A stretch of 64,000 bases of DNA from contig JAEUKI010000004.1 in the NCBI GenBank assembly GCA_016793325.1, forward strand, positions 102,541 through 166,540, written 5' to 3'. The notes under the pieces were generated by a model that had not been told where the DNA came from, searched no databases, and worked only from the letters and a program-made list of their open reading frames with translations. Source of the stretch: Myxococcales bacterium. GTDB taxonomy: Bacteria; Myxococcota_A; Polyangia; Polyangiales; Ga0077539. Both the position numbers and the translations under genes were made by a program. Each line of letters begins with the position of its first letter. Position 1 is the first letter of the stretch. Below are positions 16,056 through 24,609 of the stretch, one piece after another.

Positions 16056-17723
16056 TCAGGGCACAGTGACCGAGCCGCGCGCCTCGCGGATGGCTCCGGT
16101 CATCGGGTCTGTCAGCAAGACGCGAACCTGGTAGCAGCCGGGAGTCGTCGGGCTATGGAAGGTGACCTCTGCGTCGCCGCTGCCGTTGACCGTGGCCGTC
16201 GCACGATCGAACGCGACCTGCGCGACGACGAGGTCCCCGTCGAACCCGTCGGGCCACTCGAGGTTGAACCCCTCGTTGAGGAGCGAGATCGCCCCGGTGC
16301 TGGCGCGGCGGACGAGGAGCTGGCCGAGGGGCTCGCGGGTGTTTCCTTGGGTGTTTTGGTTGACGAAGTAGATGTCGCCGCACGCGCCGAAGGCCATTCC
16401 ATGGATGCCGGCCCAGCGCGTCGTGGGCACGGTCGCTTGAATACTTGTGCGATCTGCGATGACCGCGAGCGTCCCGTCGGCGCGCCGCTGGTAGAGCAGA
16501 CCGCTGACGGGGTTGCTGGGAAACGACGTCCCGTAGACGAGCCCGTCGGGCCCGAGCGCGAGCGCCTCGTGAAAGAAGTCCGTGACGGTCCGGCTCCCCG
16601 GGACGATCGCGTTGATCGTGTACCAAACGGCGGGCGCCATCGCGCCGGGCGCGAGCCGAAACACCCTGGGAAAGATCTCGGAGAAGACCAGCGCGCCTTC
16701 GGCGTCGAACGTGAGTCCGGTGATCGTGTCTTGAAAGAGCCCGGTCACGGTCGTGACCGTCGTGACCATCCCGCTGCGCTCGACGCGTTGAATTCGTGTG
16801 CGATTCGCGGCGTACAGCAGCCCGTCGGGGCCGAACGTGATGCGCGCGACGCCGCGGCCCGAGCCGGGGGCGCCGGTGTTTGCGTAGAGCTCGGAGGTCA
16901 CGGGCATTCCGCCGCCGGGGTCGACGATGCGCCGCACTTCGCCGGTGCGCGTGAGCATGTAGTAGAGCCGCCCTGTGCGGTCGGCGGCGAGCCCCGAGAC
17001 GTTTCCGAGCGAGCCGAGCACGCGCGTTCGTCGACCGTCGAGCGTGAAGTGCCAGATGGACTGGTCGTTGCCGGCGCTCGTGAAGAGCCCCTCGTCTCGT
17101 CGTAGCTCGACCGTCACGTTGAGGCCGCACACGCTCGTGGCGTCGACGTGCGCTCGAACGCGAATGCCCATGGGTGTACCCGCGGGCGCTGCGGTCGCGC
17201 TCGTGAGCGAGAGGCCCCGCACGGAGGTCATCGCCGAGGCTGAGCGGCACTCGACGCCGCGACAGTTTCCCGCGGCGTCGCACACGACGCGTGCGCAATC
17301 GCTGCTCGGATTGCAGCGACCGGTGGGCATGTCGCAGACCGTTCCCGGGCCGCACAGCGAGGGAAACTCGGTCGCTCCGCAGCGAACGGTCTCGCCCGGA
17401 ACCGTGCACGCGCTCGCAGGATCGAGGCAGCGCCCCGTGAGCATGTCGCACACCGTCGGCGCCGCGCACGGGTTGGCTCCAGCGACGCGGCAGTCCTCGA
17501 CGCACGCTCCGCGCACGCAGAGCGCGCCGGGGCCGCAGCCTTCGTCGCACACGAACGCGTCGACCGTGGGGCGATCGTCGAGCGCGTCCGCGGCGCTCGT
17601 GTCCATCGACGCGTCGCTCGCGCTTCGATCGACGCTCGCGTCCGACGGCGATGGCGCCTGCGGATCGCTACAGCCCGCAGCGATCGCTGCGGCGAACGTG
17701 AGTGCCAGCGGAGCTCTCTTCAT
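16056..17723 (-). CDS. Beta-propeller lipoprotein with Cys-rich N-terminal region
   Basis: 555 residues from MKRAPLALTF (ATG at 17723), lipobox IAAGC. An Asp/Ala/Ser linker leads to three or four short Cys loops of the form CDM(L/P)TGRC, then a propeller of NHL/SMP-30 type with repeated GLAADRTGRLYYM, ITFGPDGLLYAANR, LTFDAEGALVFSE and LALGPDGLVYGTS motifs, closing with a beta-sandwich (TVNGSGDAEVTFHSPT). Such propellers bind ligands or act as lactonases; no catalytic set was identified. Downstream lies the lysyl oxidase gene, 51 bases away, probably co-transcribed. Confidence 0.85.
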   Translation of the reverse strand: MKRAPLALTFAAAIAAGCSDPQAPSPSDASVDRSASDASMDTSAADALDDRPTVDAFVCDEGCGPGALCVRGACVEDCRVAGANPCAAPTVCDMLTGRCLDPASACTVPGETVRCGATEFPSLCGPGTVCDMPTGRCNPSSDCARVVCDAAGNCRGVECRSASAMTSVRGLSLTSATAAPAGTPMGIRVRAHVDATSVCGLNVTVELRRDEGLFTSAGNDQSIWHFTLDGRRTRVLGSLGNVSGLAADRTGRLYYMLTRTGEVRRIVDPGGGMPVTSELYANTGAPGSGRGVARITFGPDGLLYAANRTRIQRVERSGMVTTVTTVTGLFQDTITGLTFDAEGALVFSEIFPRVFRLAPGAMAPAVWYTINAIVPGSRTVTDFFHEALALGPDGLVYGTSFPSNPVSGLLYQRRADGTLAVIADRTSIQATVPTTRWAGIHGMAFGACGDIYFVNQNTQGNTREPLGQLLVRRASTGAISLLNEGFNLEWPDGFDGDLVVAQVAFDRATATVNGSGDAEVTFHSPTTPGCYQVRVLLTDPMTGAIREARGSVTVP

Positions 17724-17827
17724 GGTGCGTTCGTCGATCGTATCGCGGTGGTCGATCGATTCGCGCGCGGTTTCTCGCTGTACAAAGCGGTACAAAGGTC
17801 CGTCCCGCGTCGAAGCGCGCGGGGCGC

Positions 17828-18064
17828 TCAAGGCGACGGGAGGATGCGGCCCTCGTTCGACGCGTCGAGTCGTCGCGCGCGAACCTCTCGCCAATCGCCG
17901 TCCGCGAGCAGCTCGAGGGTCGCGTCGATCGGCCTCGGGTCCGTCGTGAACACTGGCGCGAAGCTCCCGTCCGACGCTTGCTCGACGACCGCGATCCGCT
18001 CGACGCGCGCCAGGGACACGGGGTCCAGGGCCCAGTACGAGCGACGAATGACACCTATTTTCAT
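17828..18064 (-). CDS. Small hypothetical protein
   Basis: 78 residues beginning MKIGVIRRSYWALD. Compact, mixed charge, no signal or membrane segment. It sits divergently beside the GNAT gene (72-base gap) and 104 bases before the propeller gene on the same strand. The composition (few Arg/Ala runs, Trp/Tyr present) is protein-like, but no family is recognised, so reality rests on coding bias and context. Confidence 0.55.
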   Translation of the reverse strand: MKIGVIRRSYWALDPVSLARVERIAVVEQASDGSFAPVFTTDPRPIDATLELLADGDWREVRARRLDASNEGRILPSP

Positions 18065-18135
18065 GGTGCGCGCTCGGGGGCTGGGGCTTCGCGCAGCGAA
18101 GAATCTCGGTCAATCATTGGGGTACCCATCCTCCC

Positions 18136-18615
18136 ATGAAGCGCATTCGAATGACGCACGACCTGTCGAACCTCGCGGCGCTCGCGCCGCTCGCGCGCGA
18201 GATCACCGTTCGCGGGGTGTCCCACGACGACGATCGCGACGCGCTCGGCGCGCTGCTCTACCTTGCGTACCTCGGCGGCCCCGACCAAGAAGAGAACAAC
18301 CCCGACGAGGGACGACGAGAGATCGATCGCACGATCGACGGCGCGTACGGGCCGTTCATCGCGAGCGCGAGCTTCGTCGCGAGCGATCCCGAGGGGGTGG
18401 TCGGAGCGAGCTTGGTGACGCGGTTCGAAGAGCTACCGCTGCTCGCGCACTTGATTGTGCACCCACGTATCCAACGGCGGGGGCTCGGTGCGGCGCTGGC
18501 GTTGCGATCGCTCGAAGCGCTGGCCGCGCACAACGAGCGTGTCGCGCGGCTGGCTGTGCACCCCGAGAGCCCCGCGAGAGGGCTGTATGCGCGATTGGGG
18601 TTCGTCGAGGCGTGA
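18136..18615 (+). CDS. GNAT-family N-acetyltransferase
   Basis: 159 residues. The acetyl-CoA-binding motif A is clear: LIVHPRIQRRGLGAALALRS, followed by LAVHPESPARGLYARLGFVE, the usual GNAT ending. The N-terminal half carries the ITVRGVSHDDDRDALGALL start. Substrate not predictable. It stands alone on the plus strand between minus-strand genes. Confidence 0.88.
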   Translation: MKRIRMTHDLSNLAALAPLAREITVRGVSHDDDRDALGALLYLAYLGGPDQEENNPDEGRREIDRTIDGAYGPFIASASFVASDPEGVVGASLVTRFEELPLLAHLIVHPRIQRRGLGAALALRSLEALAAHNERVARLAVHPESPARGLYARLGFVEA

Positions 18616-18640
18616 GAGGGGAGTGGCGAGCCGAACGAGG

Positions 18641-19252
18641 TCACCGCCAGCGAACGCTCCATCGGCAGCCGTCGTCGCCGCGATGGCGGCAGTGCGTCTG
18701 GCGGACCTCGATGTCTTTGGCGCCGGTGAGCTCGAGGCCCACGGCGATCCACCCCGCGACGTTGTACTCGCACGTGTACCAGGGAATCACGCCGCCCACG
18801 AGGCGCCCGACCGCGCTCTTGTCCGTGAGTTGCTCGGCGACGAGCGTTCCGGGTCGCACGCGCGCGGAGTACGTGACGCTGAGGCGCTTCAGGACGAGCG
18901 ACGGGCCTGCGAGGCGGAGCACGAACTGGTAGACCGACGCGACGTCTGCGCGCGCGACGTCCATCGCCATCGTCTTGAATTGCGCGGGGTCTCCGCCCAT
19001 GAGCTCGCTGATGATCGCGCGGTCGATCTCGAGCATCGGCGCAAAGTTGACCCACGCCGACGCGAGCGGCGGGTCGAGCAGCGAGCGCCGCGCGCGGTCC
19101 GAGAGACGCGCGGCGAACGCTTGAAAACCTGTGCGTCCGAGCCGCCCGGTGAGGTATCGCGCGCGCCCCTCGAAGCCGAGCGCCTTCACTTCGTTCTCGA
19201 GGATCGTCGGCAAGAGCGCGAGGTCGCCGAGCACAGGATCGAACGTCGCCAA
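18641..19252 (-). CDS. DUF2378 (TIGR02265)-type protein with V4R-like C-terminus
   Basis: 203 residues with the layout of the myxobacteria-restricted DUF2378 family: an N-terminal helical part, then FKTMAMDVARADVASVYQF, and a C-terminal 4-vinyl-reductase-like segment ending HCRHRGDDGCRWSVRW with Cys and His residues that could bind a ligand or metal. The related V4R/HNOB fold binds small hydrophobic ligands or haem. A second family member lies at 42399. It starts three bases after the small lipoprotein gene upstream, implying joint expression. Confidence 0.75.
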   Translation of the reverse strand: MATFDPVLGDLALLPTILENEVKALGFEGRARYLTGRLGRTGFQAFAARLSDRARRSLLDPPLASAWVNFAPMLEIDRAIISELMGGDPAQFKTMAMDVARADVASVYQFVLRLAGPSLVLKRLSVTYSARVRPGTLVAEQLTDKSAVGRLVGGVIPWYTCEYNVAGWIAVGLELTGAKDIEVRQTHCRHRGDDGCRWSVRWR

Positions 19253-19255
19253 GGC

Positions 19256-19606
19256 TCAGCTCACGAGCTCGGGCGGCGGGAGCGGGCCGGGCACCGTGCG
19301 CACGGCGCACGCGCTCCACTTGGCGCCCGCGGGCGTCTGCTGGCACGTGCACTGAATCGTGCTGTGCCACTCGCACGTGTGGCCGATCTGGTGGCCTTCG
19401 CACGAGCTGCCCTGGCCGGGCGCGGACTCGCCGCAGGACACGCCGGCGATGCTCGCGTTGGCGCTCTGCGTGTTGTTGCTGTTGTGTGCGCCGTTTTGTG
19501 TGTTGGCGCTCGTCCCGTCGGTGGTCCCGTTGCGGGTGCACGCGCTCGATGCGCCGACGAGCGCGAGCGCGCGGAGGACACACAGAGCTCTTACGTTCGC
19601 GTTCAT
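19256..19606 (-). CDS. Small lipoprotein, first gene of a pair with DUF2378
   Basis: 116 residues, lipobox GASSAC (Cys23). An Asn/Thr/Ser-rich linker is followed by a Cys-rich domain (VSCGES, SSCEGH, HTCEWH, QCTCQQT) with six cysteines. Function unknown. The gene ends three bases before the DUF2378 gene. It is divergent from another lipoprotein gene at 19648. Confidence 0.75.
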   Translation of the reverse strand: MNANVRALCVLRALALVGASSACTRNGTTDGTSANTQNGAHNSNNTQSANASIAGVSCGESAPGQGSSCEGHQIGHTCEWHSTIQCTCQQTPAGAKWSACAVRTVPGPLPPPELVS

Positions 19607-19647
19607 CGAGGCGATGGTAGCGCATTCGGCGCGTAGGATCGCTGCGC

Positions 19648-20349
19648 TTGAAGACGTCCCATCGATCCCTGCGCTTCGTCGCGCTGCTCTTGCTCGCGTC
19701 GTGCGCGGCGCATCGCACGACCGCTGCGACGGTCGCTGTTGTCGAGCCCGCTCCGCCGACGGACCTCGAGGCTCGCGCGCTGCTCGCGGTGCAGGAAGGC
19801 TACGAGATCGGTCGCCGCCAGGTCGAGCTCGACGGGAGCGCGCCGCGCGAGTGGGTTTTCTCGGCGCGAACGAGCACCGAGCGCGCGGCTTCGATCGCGT
19901 TCGTGGGGTGGCGCTCGGGGCGCTGGGCGCTCCTCGGACGAGCGCAGTCTTCTCTCGCAGAGCAGGGAACGTTCGAGCTCGACGCGGGCTACGCGATCGA
20001 GCGCTCGCTCGCGGTCGACCAGGGACGCGAGCTGGTCGTCACCGAGTGGATCGAGGCGCAGGGCGCCGTCGATCCTCGAACGATCACGCGAAGGCTCGAG
20101 GTGTTCGCGCTTCGCGACGGAGCGATCGAGCGCGTGCTGTCGTGTCCGCTCGGGCTCACGGTCGTCACGGGGCCCGACCGCGAAGAGCAGCCGAGCGTTC
20201 AGTGGTCATTCGTCGCGCGGGGATCCACGGCGAGCGCCGCGTCGATCGAGCTCACCGACGATCGCCGCAGAGCGTCGCTTCGATACACGCGCGGACAGTG
20301 GGTGGGGATCGACGAGCTCGCGTGTGACGTCTCGCGCACGCGGCTGTAG
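19648..20349 (+). CDS. Lipoprotein, unknown function (TTG start)
   Basis: 233 residues; the only start giving a signal peptide is TTG at 19648 (lipobox LLLASC, reading KTSHRSLRFVALLLLASC). The mature protein is beta-rich with repeated acidic turns (WRSGRWALLGRAQ, FELDAGYAIERS) and no cysteines apart from the lipid anchor and two others. No family recognised. It is followed 21 bases later by the alpha/beta hydrolase gene. Confidence 0.7.
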   Translation: MKTSHRSLRFVALLLLASCAAHRTTAATVAVVEPAPPTDLEARALLAVQEGYEIGRRQVELDGSAPREWVFSARTSTERAASIAFVGWRSGRWALLGRAQSSLAEQGTFELDAGYAIERSLAVDQGRELVVTEWIEAQGAVDPRTITRRLEVFALRDGAIERVLSCPLGLTVVTGPDREEQPSVQWSFVARGSTASAASIELTDDRRRASLRYTRGQWVGIDELACDVSRTRL

Positions 20350-20370
20350 CTTTCGGGGCCACGACCCACG

Positions 20371-21306
20371 ATGATGCTTCGTCCGTTCGAGCAGCTCCCG
20401 TTCGAGGCCGTTCCCTCCGCACCGATCAGGCCGCATCCGTGGTGGCGGTTGGAGCGGCTCGAGGCGCGCGTCGCGTTCAACGGAGCCCCGCGCACCATGG
20501 TGTATCGCAAGGCTGGCTCCGGGCCGCCGTTGCTCCTCGTGCACGGCTTCATGACCACGGGCTACTCGTGGCGCTATGCGATTGAGCCGCTGGCCGAGCG
20601 ATGGACCGTGTACGCCCCGGACCTCGTGGGCTGCGGCGAGAGCGAGCACCCGCGCGGCTCGTACGCGCCCGAGCGCGTCGCGGACGCGATCGGGTCGTTC
20701 GTGCGGGCGGTGGGCATCGAGGGCTGCGCGGCGATCGGCAACTCGATGGGCGGCTATCTCTGTATGCACCTCGCGCTGCGCGATCCGAACGTGCTCTCGT
20801 CGCTGGTCAACCTCCACTCGCCGGGCCTCGTGACGGCGCGGATGCGCGCGCTTCGCGTGGCGCTCGACGTGGTTCCTGGCTGGAGAAACGCGCTGCGCTG
20901 GGTCGTGCAGCGCGACGCCGAGCGCTGGGTGCACCGCAACGTTCACTACTACGACGAGCGGCTCAAATCGCGCGAAGAGCACCGCGTGTACGGAGGTCCG
21001 CTCGAGACGCGCGCGGGGTTCGATGGGTTCGCGAGCATGCTCGACGAGACGCTCGACGCGCGTGCGATGGAGCGCTTCGAGCGCGCGTTGCGCGAGCGCG
21101 GAGCGTTTCCGATCCCGCTGTGCCTCGTGTATGCGAAGCGCGATCCGATGGTTCCTCCGGAGGTCGGAGAGCGGCTCGCGGCGATCGTTCGCGGCGCTGC
21201 GCTCGTGTGGATGGACGAGGCGTCGCACTTCGCGCACGTCGACGCGACCGATCGCTTCGTCGCGATCGCTGAGCGATTTTTCGCGACGGAGGCGAGCGGG
21301 CGGTGA
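20371..21306 (+). CDS. Alpha/beta-hydrolase
   Basis: 311 residues. Oxyanion region LLLVHGF (about 54-60), nucleophile elbow GNSMGG (Ser125), a late acid in YAKRDPMVPP and the catalytic histidine in EASHFAHVD. The cap domain (about 160-225) is helical and basic. No signal peptide. Closest in plan to epoxide hydrolase/haloalkane dehalogenase-like and lipase-type hydrolases; substrate unknown. The stop overlaps the next gene's GTG start by four bases. Confidence 0.88.
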   Translation: MMLRPFEQLPFEAVPSAPIRPHPWWRLERLEARVAFNGAPRTMVYRKAGSGPPLLLVHGFMTTGYSWRYAIEPLAERWTVYAPDLVGCGESEHPRGSYAPERVADAIGSFVRAVGIEGCAAIGNSMGGYLCMHLALRDPNVLSSLVNLHSPGLVTARMRALRVALDVVPGWRNALRWVVQRDAERWVHRNVHYYDERLKSREEHRVYGGPLETRAGFDGFASMLDETLDARAMERFERALRERGAFPIPLCLVYAKRDPMVPPEVGERLAAIVRGAALVWMDEASHFAHVDATDRFVAIAERFFATEASGR

Positions 21307-21893
21307 GCGGCGAACCGATGCTTCCTGCGTTGGTCACGGGTCGGGTCGATCAAGCGACGTTCTCCGCGAGCCTCGATCCCACGGCACAATCGCACACCGT
21401 CCGAGTGTGGCAGGTGGCGCCGATCTGCGAGACCGACACCGCGGTGCTTCCAGTGCGAACCGGATGCGAAGAACGTGTGCGGGCGATCGTGCTCGCGGCG
21501 CTCGAACGCGTGACCGGCCCCGACGGACGGCCGCCGCGCAACGCGATTGGGTTGCTCGAACCGTGCGGAAGTCGCCGTGGAATGCGCTTCGTCCCGGGCT
21601 CGCGCGCGTCGTGGCCCACGGCGGAGCTGTATCTCGAGTTTCTGCCCGCGGGCTCGGACATGGTGTACGCGCACTACGCGCTGGCGTATCGCGTTCTCGC
21701 CGACGTGGCGCCGCTGTTGGTGGACGCTCGCTGGTACACGGTGCTCTCGCAATGCGAAGACGTCGTCGATCGCTGGGACATCGTCGACGGCGCGCTGCGC
21801 TTCGAGCGGCTGCTCACAGACGAAGACCGCGCGCGGCTCGTGCTCGCGCAGCTCGAGCCGTCGCTCGCAGAGAGCCTGCGCGAAACGACGTGA
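21303..21893 (+). CDS. Hypothetical protein coupled to the hydrolase
   Basis: 196 residues from GTG at 21303, which overlaps the hydrolase stop codon (GTGA), so translation is probably coupled. Soluble, no signal. Motifs: VWQVAPICETDTAVLPVRTG, RFVPGSRASWPTAELYLEFL, YTVLSQCEDVVDRWDI. No family recognised. Position suggests a shared pathway with the hydrolase. Confidence 0.7.
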   Translation: MSGEPMLPALVTGRVDQATFSASLDPTAQSHTVRVWQVAPICETDTAVLPVRTGCEERVRAIVLAALERVTGPDGRPPRNAIGLLEPCGSRRGMRFVPGSRASWPTAELYLEFLPAGSDMVYAHYALAYRVLADVAPLLVDARWYTVLSQCEDVVDRWDIVDGALRFERLLTDEDRARLVLAQLEPSLAESLRETT

Positions 21894-21895
21894 CT

Positions 21896-21927
21896 CGTCT
21901 CGCGCGCTGTGTTCGTTGCGCGAGACG
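21896..21927. terminator. Bidirectional terminator-like hairpin
   Basis: CGTCTCGCGC (21896-21905) pairs perfectly with GCGCGAGACG (21918-21927) around a 12-base loop, between the convergent stops at 21893 and 21934. No T tract, as is common at such GC content. Confidence 0.5.
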
Positions 21928-21933
21928 CTCGGC

Positions 21934-22830
21934 TCACGCACCCATTCCGACGAGGAGCTCTGCGACCCGAGCCAGCGGCAGCGGCGCGGCGGCGTCCTTT
22001 CGGTACACGGCAGACCACGTCTCGGGAATCTTCTTGCGCGTGAAGCGCTTCGCGACCACCTCGCCCCGCGCGACGTGCGCGCTGACCGCCCACCGCGGCG
22101 CGAGCGCGACGCCCAGCCCTGCGGACACGAGCGAGACGATGGCCTCGGTCAGCGGGACCTTCACGACGCGCGGCATCGGCGCGCGCTCTGCGGCGATGCG
22201 CTCGCGGAGCCGCTCGACGTCGCTGCGCGGAGAGTCCGCGGAGAAGAGCGTCTCTTCTCCGAGCTGGGCGGCGCTAACGTAGGCCCGCTTCGCGAGGTGG
22301 TGATTGGGTGCGACGATGACCATCCACTGGTCCTCGAAGAGCGGGGTCGCGACCAGCCCCGCGTCGCGGACGGGGCTGCTCACGAGGGCGAGATCGATGC
22401 TCCCGCGCAGGAGCGCGGCGAGCGGCTCGCGGGTCGCTTCGAGCGTGATGCGCACTTCGACGTGAGGGTGCTCGCGCGCGAGCGCCGCGACGAGCGTCGG
22501 CAGAAACGGGTAGCTCGAGAAGCACTCGACGACGATCCGGAGCAGCTCGCGCGGCCGTTCGCCCGCGCGCTGCAGATCGCGTTCGACGCGCGAGAGCTCA
22601 GCGAGGAGCGTCCGCGCGGCCTCCAAGAGCTTCGCCCCTGCGGCGGTCAGCTCGAGCCGACGACGCACCCTCGCGAAGAGCGCCACGCCGAGCCGCGCTT
22701 CGAGCTCGGCGAGCTGGTGGCTCACCGCGGATTGCGTGAGATGCAAGCGCGCTGCAGCGCGGGTCGGCCCGCCCTCCTCGGCGATCGCGCGAACGAGACG
22801 AAGGTGTCGAACCTCGAGCGTAGACTGCAT
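21934..22830 (-). CDS. MetR-like LysR-family regulator
   Basis: 298 residues. The start LEVRHLRLVRAIAEEGG and HLTQSAVSHQLAELEARLG match the MetR subgroup (E. coli MetR: IEVKHLKTLQAL, LHQTQSALSHQFSDLE), as do RIVVECFSS and the late LGVALAPRWAVSAHV. MetR of enterobacteria uses homocysteine to control methionine genes. Here it is divergent from a cupin gene with a MetR-type box between them, the box overlapping its own start codon, which would fit autorepression. Effector inferred from the family, not shown. Confidence 0.85.
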   Translation of the reverse strand: MQSTLEVRHLRLVRAIAEEGGPTRAAARLHLTQSAVSHQLAELEARLGVALFARVRRRLELTAAGAKLLEAARTLLAELSRVERDLQRAGERPRELLRIVVECFSSYPFLPTLVAALAREHPHVEVRITLEATREPLAALLRGSIDLALVSSPVRDAGLVATPLFEDQWMVIVAPNHHLAKRAYVSAAQLGEETLFSADSPRSDVERLRERIAAERAPMPRVVKVPLTEAIVSLVSAGLGVALAPRWAVSAHVARGEVVAKRFTRKKIPETWSAVYRKDAAAPLPLARVAELLVGMGA

Positions 22831-22843
22831 GAACGATCTTCAT
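22829..22843. promoter_or_regulatory. MetR-type binding site
   Basis: ATGAA-CGATC-TTCAT contains TGAACGATCTTCA, which fits the published MetR consensus TGAANN(A/T)NNTTCA exactly. It lies over the start codon of the MetR-like gene and upstream of the cupin start at 22905, the expected place for control of both. Confidence 0.6.
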
Positions 22844-22904
22844 GAAGCCATGCGAAACATGCGTTGGCCACATGAATCGCTCGGAACTAGAAGACCTCCC
22901 CACG

Positions 22905-23282
22905 ATGACAAACACCCGAGATTCGTACGGACTCAACCCTTCGGCGCCGCGGCCGGGCGCGCGGTTCTCGACGCTCGCTCCGGGCGTCGAGATGTCTGTC
23001 CTGCGGCTGCACGAGAGCGGCGGGATGAGCTTCCTCATTCGCATGGCGAAGGGCGCGCGCGCGCCGCTCCATCATCACCCCGGTGGCGAGGAGACCTTCA
23101 TGATCCAAGGAGCGCTCCGCATCGAGCACCGCGTCGACGCTTCGGGAGCGCCCCTCGCGGACGCGGTCGTCCCGCAAGGGACCTATTTGTTCGCGCCGCC
23201 GGGCGAGACGCACGACGGGCTCGCGCTCGAGGACTGCCTCTTCTTCGTGGTCGCGCCGGGCGGAGTAGCGCGGCACGAGTGA
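22905..23282 (+). CDS. Cupin-domain protein
   Basis: 125 residues from ATG at 22905 (MTNTRDSYGLNPS). An ATG at 22842 would add 21 residues including a CxxC but would leave only 11 bases to the divergent gene and cover the MetR box. The cupin metal motif is HHHPGGEETFMIQG with the second His in PGETHDGL, close to ChrR-type cupins that sense or bind metal. Expression is probably controlled by the adjacent MetR-like protein. Confidence 0.82.
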   Translation: MTNTRDSYGLNPSAPRPGARFSTLAPGVEMSVLRLHESGGMSFLIRMAKGARAPLHHHPGGEETFMIQGALRIEHRVDASGAPLADAVVPQGTYLFAPPGETHDGLALEDCLFFVVAPGGVARHE

Positions 23283-23288
23283 GCCGCG

Positions 23289-24398
23289 CTACGCGCAGGC
23301 GTCGAAGCAGCCCATCGGCGAGCATCGGTCGCATCCCGAGCAGTTCTGAATCGTTGACCAACCCGTGCGATCGATCCGGCACGCTTGCAGCGCTTCACCG
23401 TCGCAGCGTCGGTCGCCCACGTTGCACGCAGGCGGGGTACAGCTGCTCGGCGTGCAGAGAGCGGCGGTCGCGCACGACTGGAGCACAGCCCACCCAGTAC
23501 GACCGGCGTTGCACTGCTCGCGGTTTGCGCCATTGCAGCGAAGCTCGCCGGGCCCGCACGCAGGCGCGGCGCATCGCGACGGAGCGCACAGGGCGTCCGT
23601 GGCGCAGGTCTCTACACGAACGTACCCCGTACGGTCGTCGTTGCAGCGCTCTCTCAGCCGCCCATTGCAGCGAAGCTGTCCGACGCTGCACGCAGGCGCA
23701 CGACAGCCGCTCGGCGCGCACAGAGCGACGGTCGCGCAGCTCGCGATCGTCGTGAACGCGCCAGCGGTGCATCGTTGAAGCGCGGCTCCAACGCAGGCGG
23801 TCGCGCCTTCGACGCACGACGGCCGAACATCGATGGGCGACGCTGCGTCGCTCGGCTCGGTCGCGTCGCTCATCGGTCCGTCGAGCGCAGCAGGCGGCGC
23901 ATCAGGAGACTCGCATCGCCCTTCGTCTCCGCACGTCAGTCCTCGCTCGAGGCAGTAGAGAGACAGCGTGCAGGGCCCCGGCGCGATGCAGCCAGTTCGC
24001 GCGTCGGTGCAGCGCGACGAGAGAAACACGCGCGTCGACGTGAGGAGTCCGCGGCGAAACGAGAGCCGCACCTCGCGGCGCAGCTGCCGCTGTCGGGGCG
24101 GCGCGATGTCGGCTTCGATCAGCAAGCGCACGACGCTGTCTTGCTCTGTCGCTGAGACGACTGAAAACGACGCCGGCAAACGGCGCTCGGTGTCCGGTCC
24201 GAAGGTGCCGATTTCGCGCCACTGCGGGGCGACATCGCTGCGAAGAGCGGCGACGCGCACCGTCATCCTCTCGGTGAGCGAGATGTCGCTGTCGAGGTGA
24301 ACTTCGACGACCGTGGCGGGGCGAGCACATCCGAGCGCGCTCGAGACGAGCCACGCGATTCCAAGGCGGGTGAAGCGCCCGAGCGCTCGAACGTGCAT
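23289..24398 (-). CDS. Lipoprotein with tandem Cys repeats
   Basis: 369 residues from MHVRALGRFT (ATG at 24398), lipobox SSALGC (Cys24). Residues about 30-140 form a beta domain. After an Asp/Ala/Pro linker come four consecutive units of about 43 residues with the pattern AC..G..RCNG...E.C...RTGW/Y....CAT.ALC.P..C, the last diverging to CSGCDRCSPMGC. The repeats are built for disulfides and suggest a surface binding or spacer role. Convergent with the cupin gene (six bases apart). Confidence 0.85.
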   Translation of the reverse strand: MHVRALGRFTRLGIAWLVSSALGCARPATVVEVHLDSDISLTERMTVRVAALRSDVAPQWREIGTFGPDTERRLPASFSVVSATEQDSVVRLLIEADIAPPRQRQLRREVRLSFRRGLLTSTRVFLSSRCTDARTGCIAPGPCTLSLYCLERGLTCGDEGRCESPDAPPAALDGPMSDATEPSDAASPIDVRPSCVEGATACVGAALQRCTAGAFTTIASCATVALCAPSGCRAPACSVGQLRCNGRLRERCNDDRTGYVRVETCATDALCAPSRCAAPACGPGELRCNGANREQCNAGRTGWAVLQSCATAALCTPSSCTPPACNVGDRRCDGEALQACRIDRTGWSTIQNCSGCDRCSPMGCFDACA

Positions 24399-24609
24399 CG
24401 ATCGATCCTGCACCCTACACGCCCGGCACTGTCGAACGCAATCGAGCCACAACTTCGACGGCCCGCTGCGACAAGACACGCAGCGCGCTCCAGCGATCGA
24501 TCCCTGGCAAAGATCGCGGGACCTTCAGCCCGCGTGTCGCCAACGGATCGCGGAGCCGCTGTTAGGTTCGACGCGGTCGCGGTCGTGCGCGGGACCCCGT
24601 GCGGCTGAG

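Noticed and set aside
22842..22904. Upstream ATG of the cupin gene giving a CxxC extension as in ChrR
   Set aside because: It would leave only 11 bases to the divergent start and cover the MetR box; the CxxC spacing does not match the ChrR zinc site.
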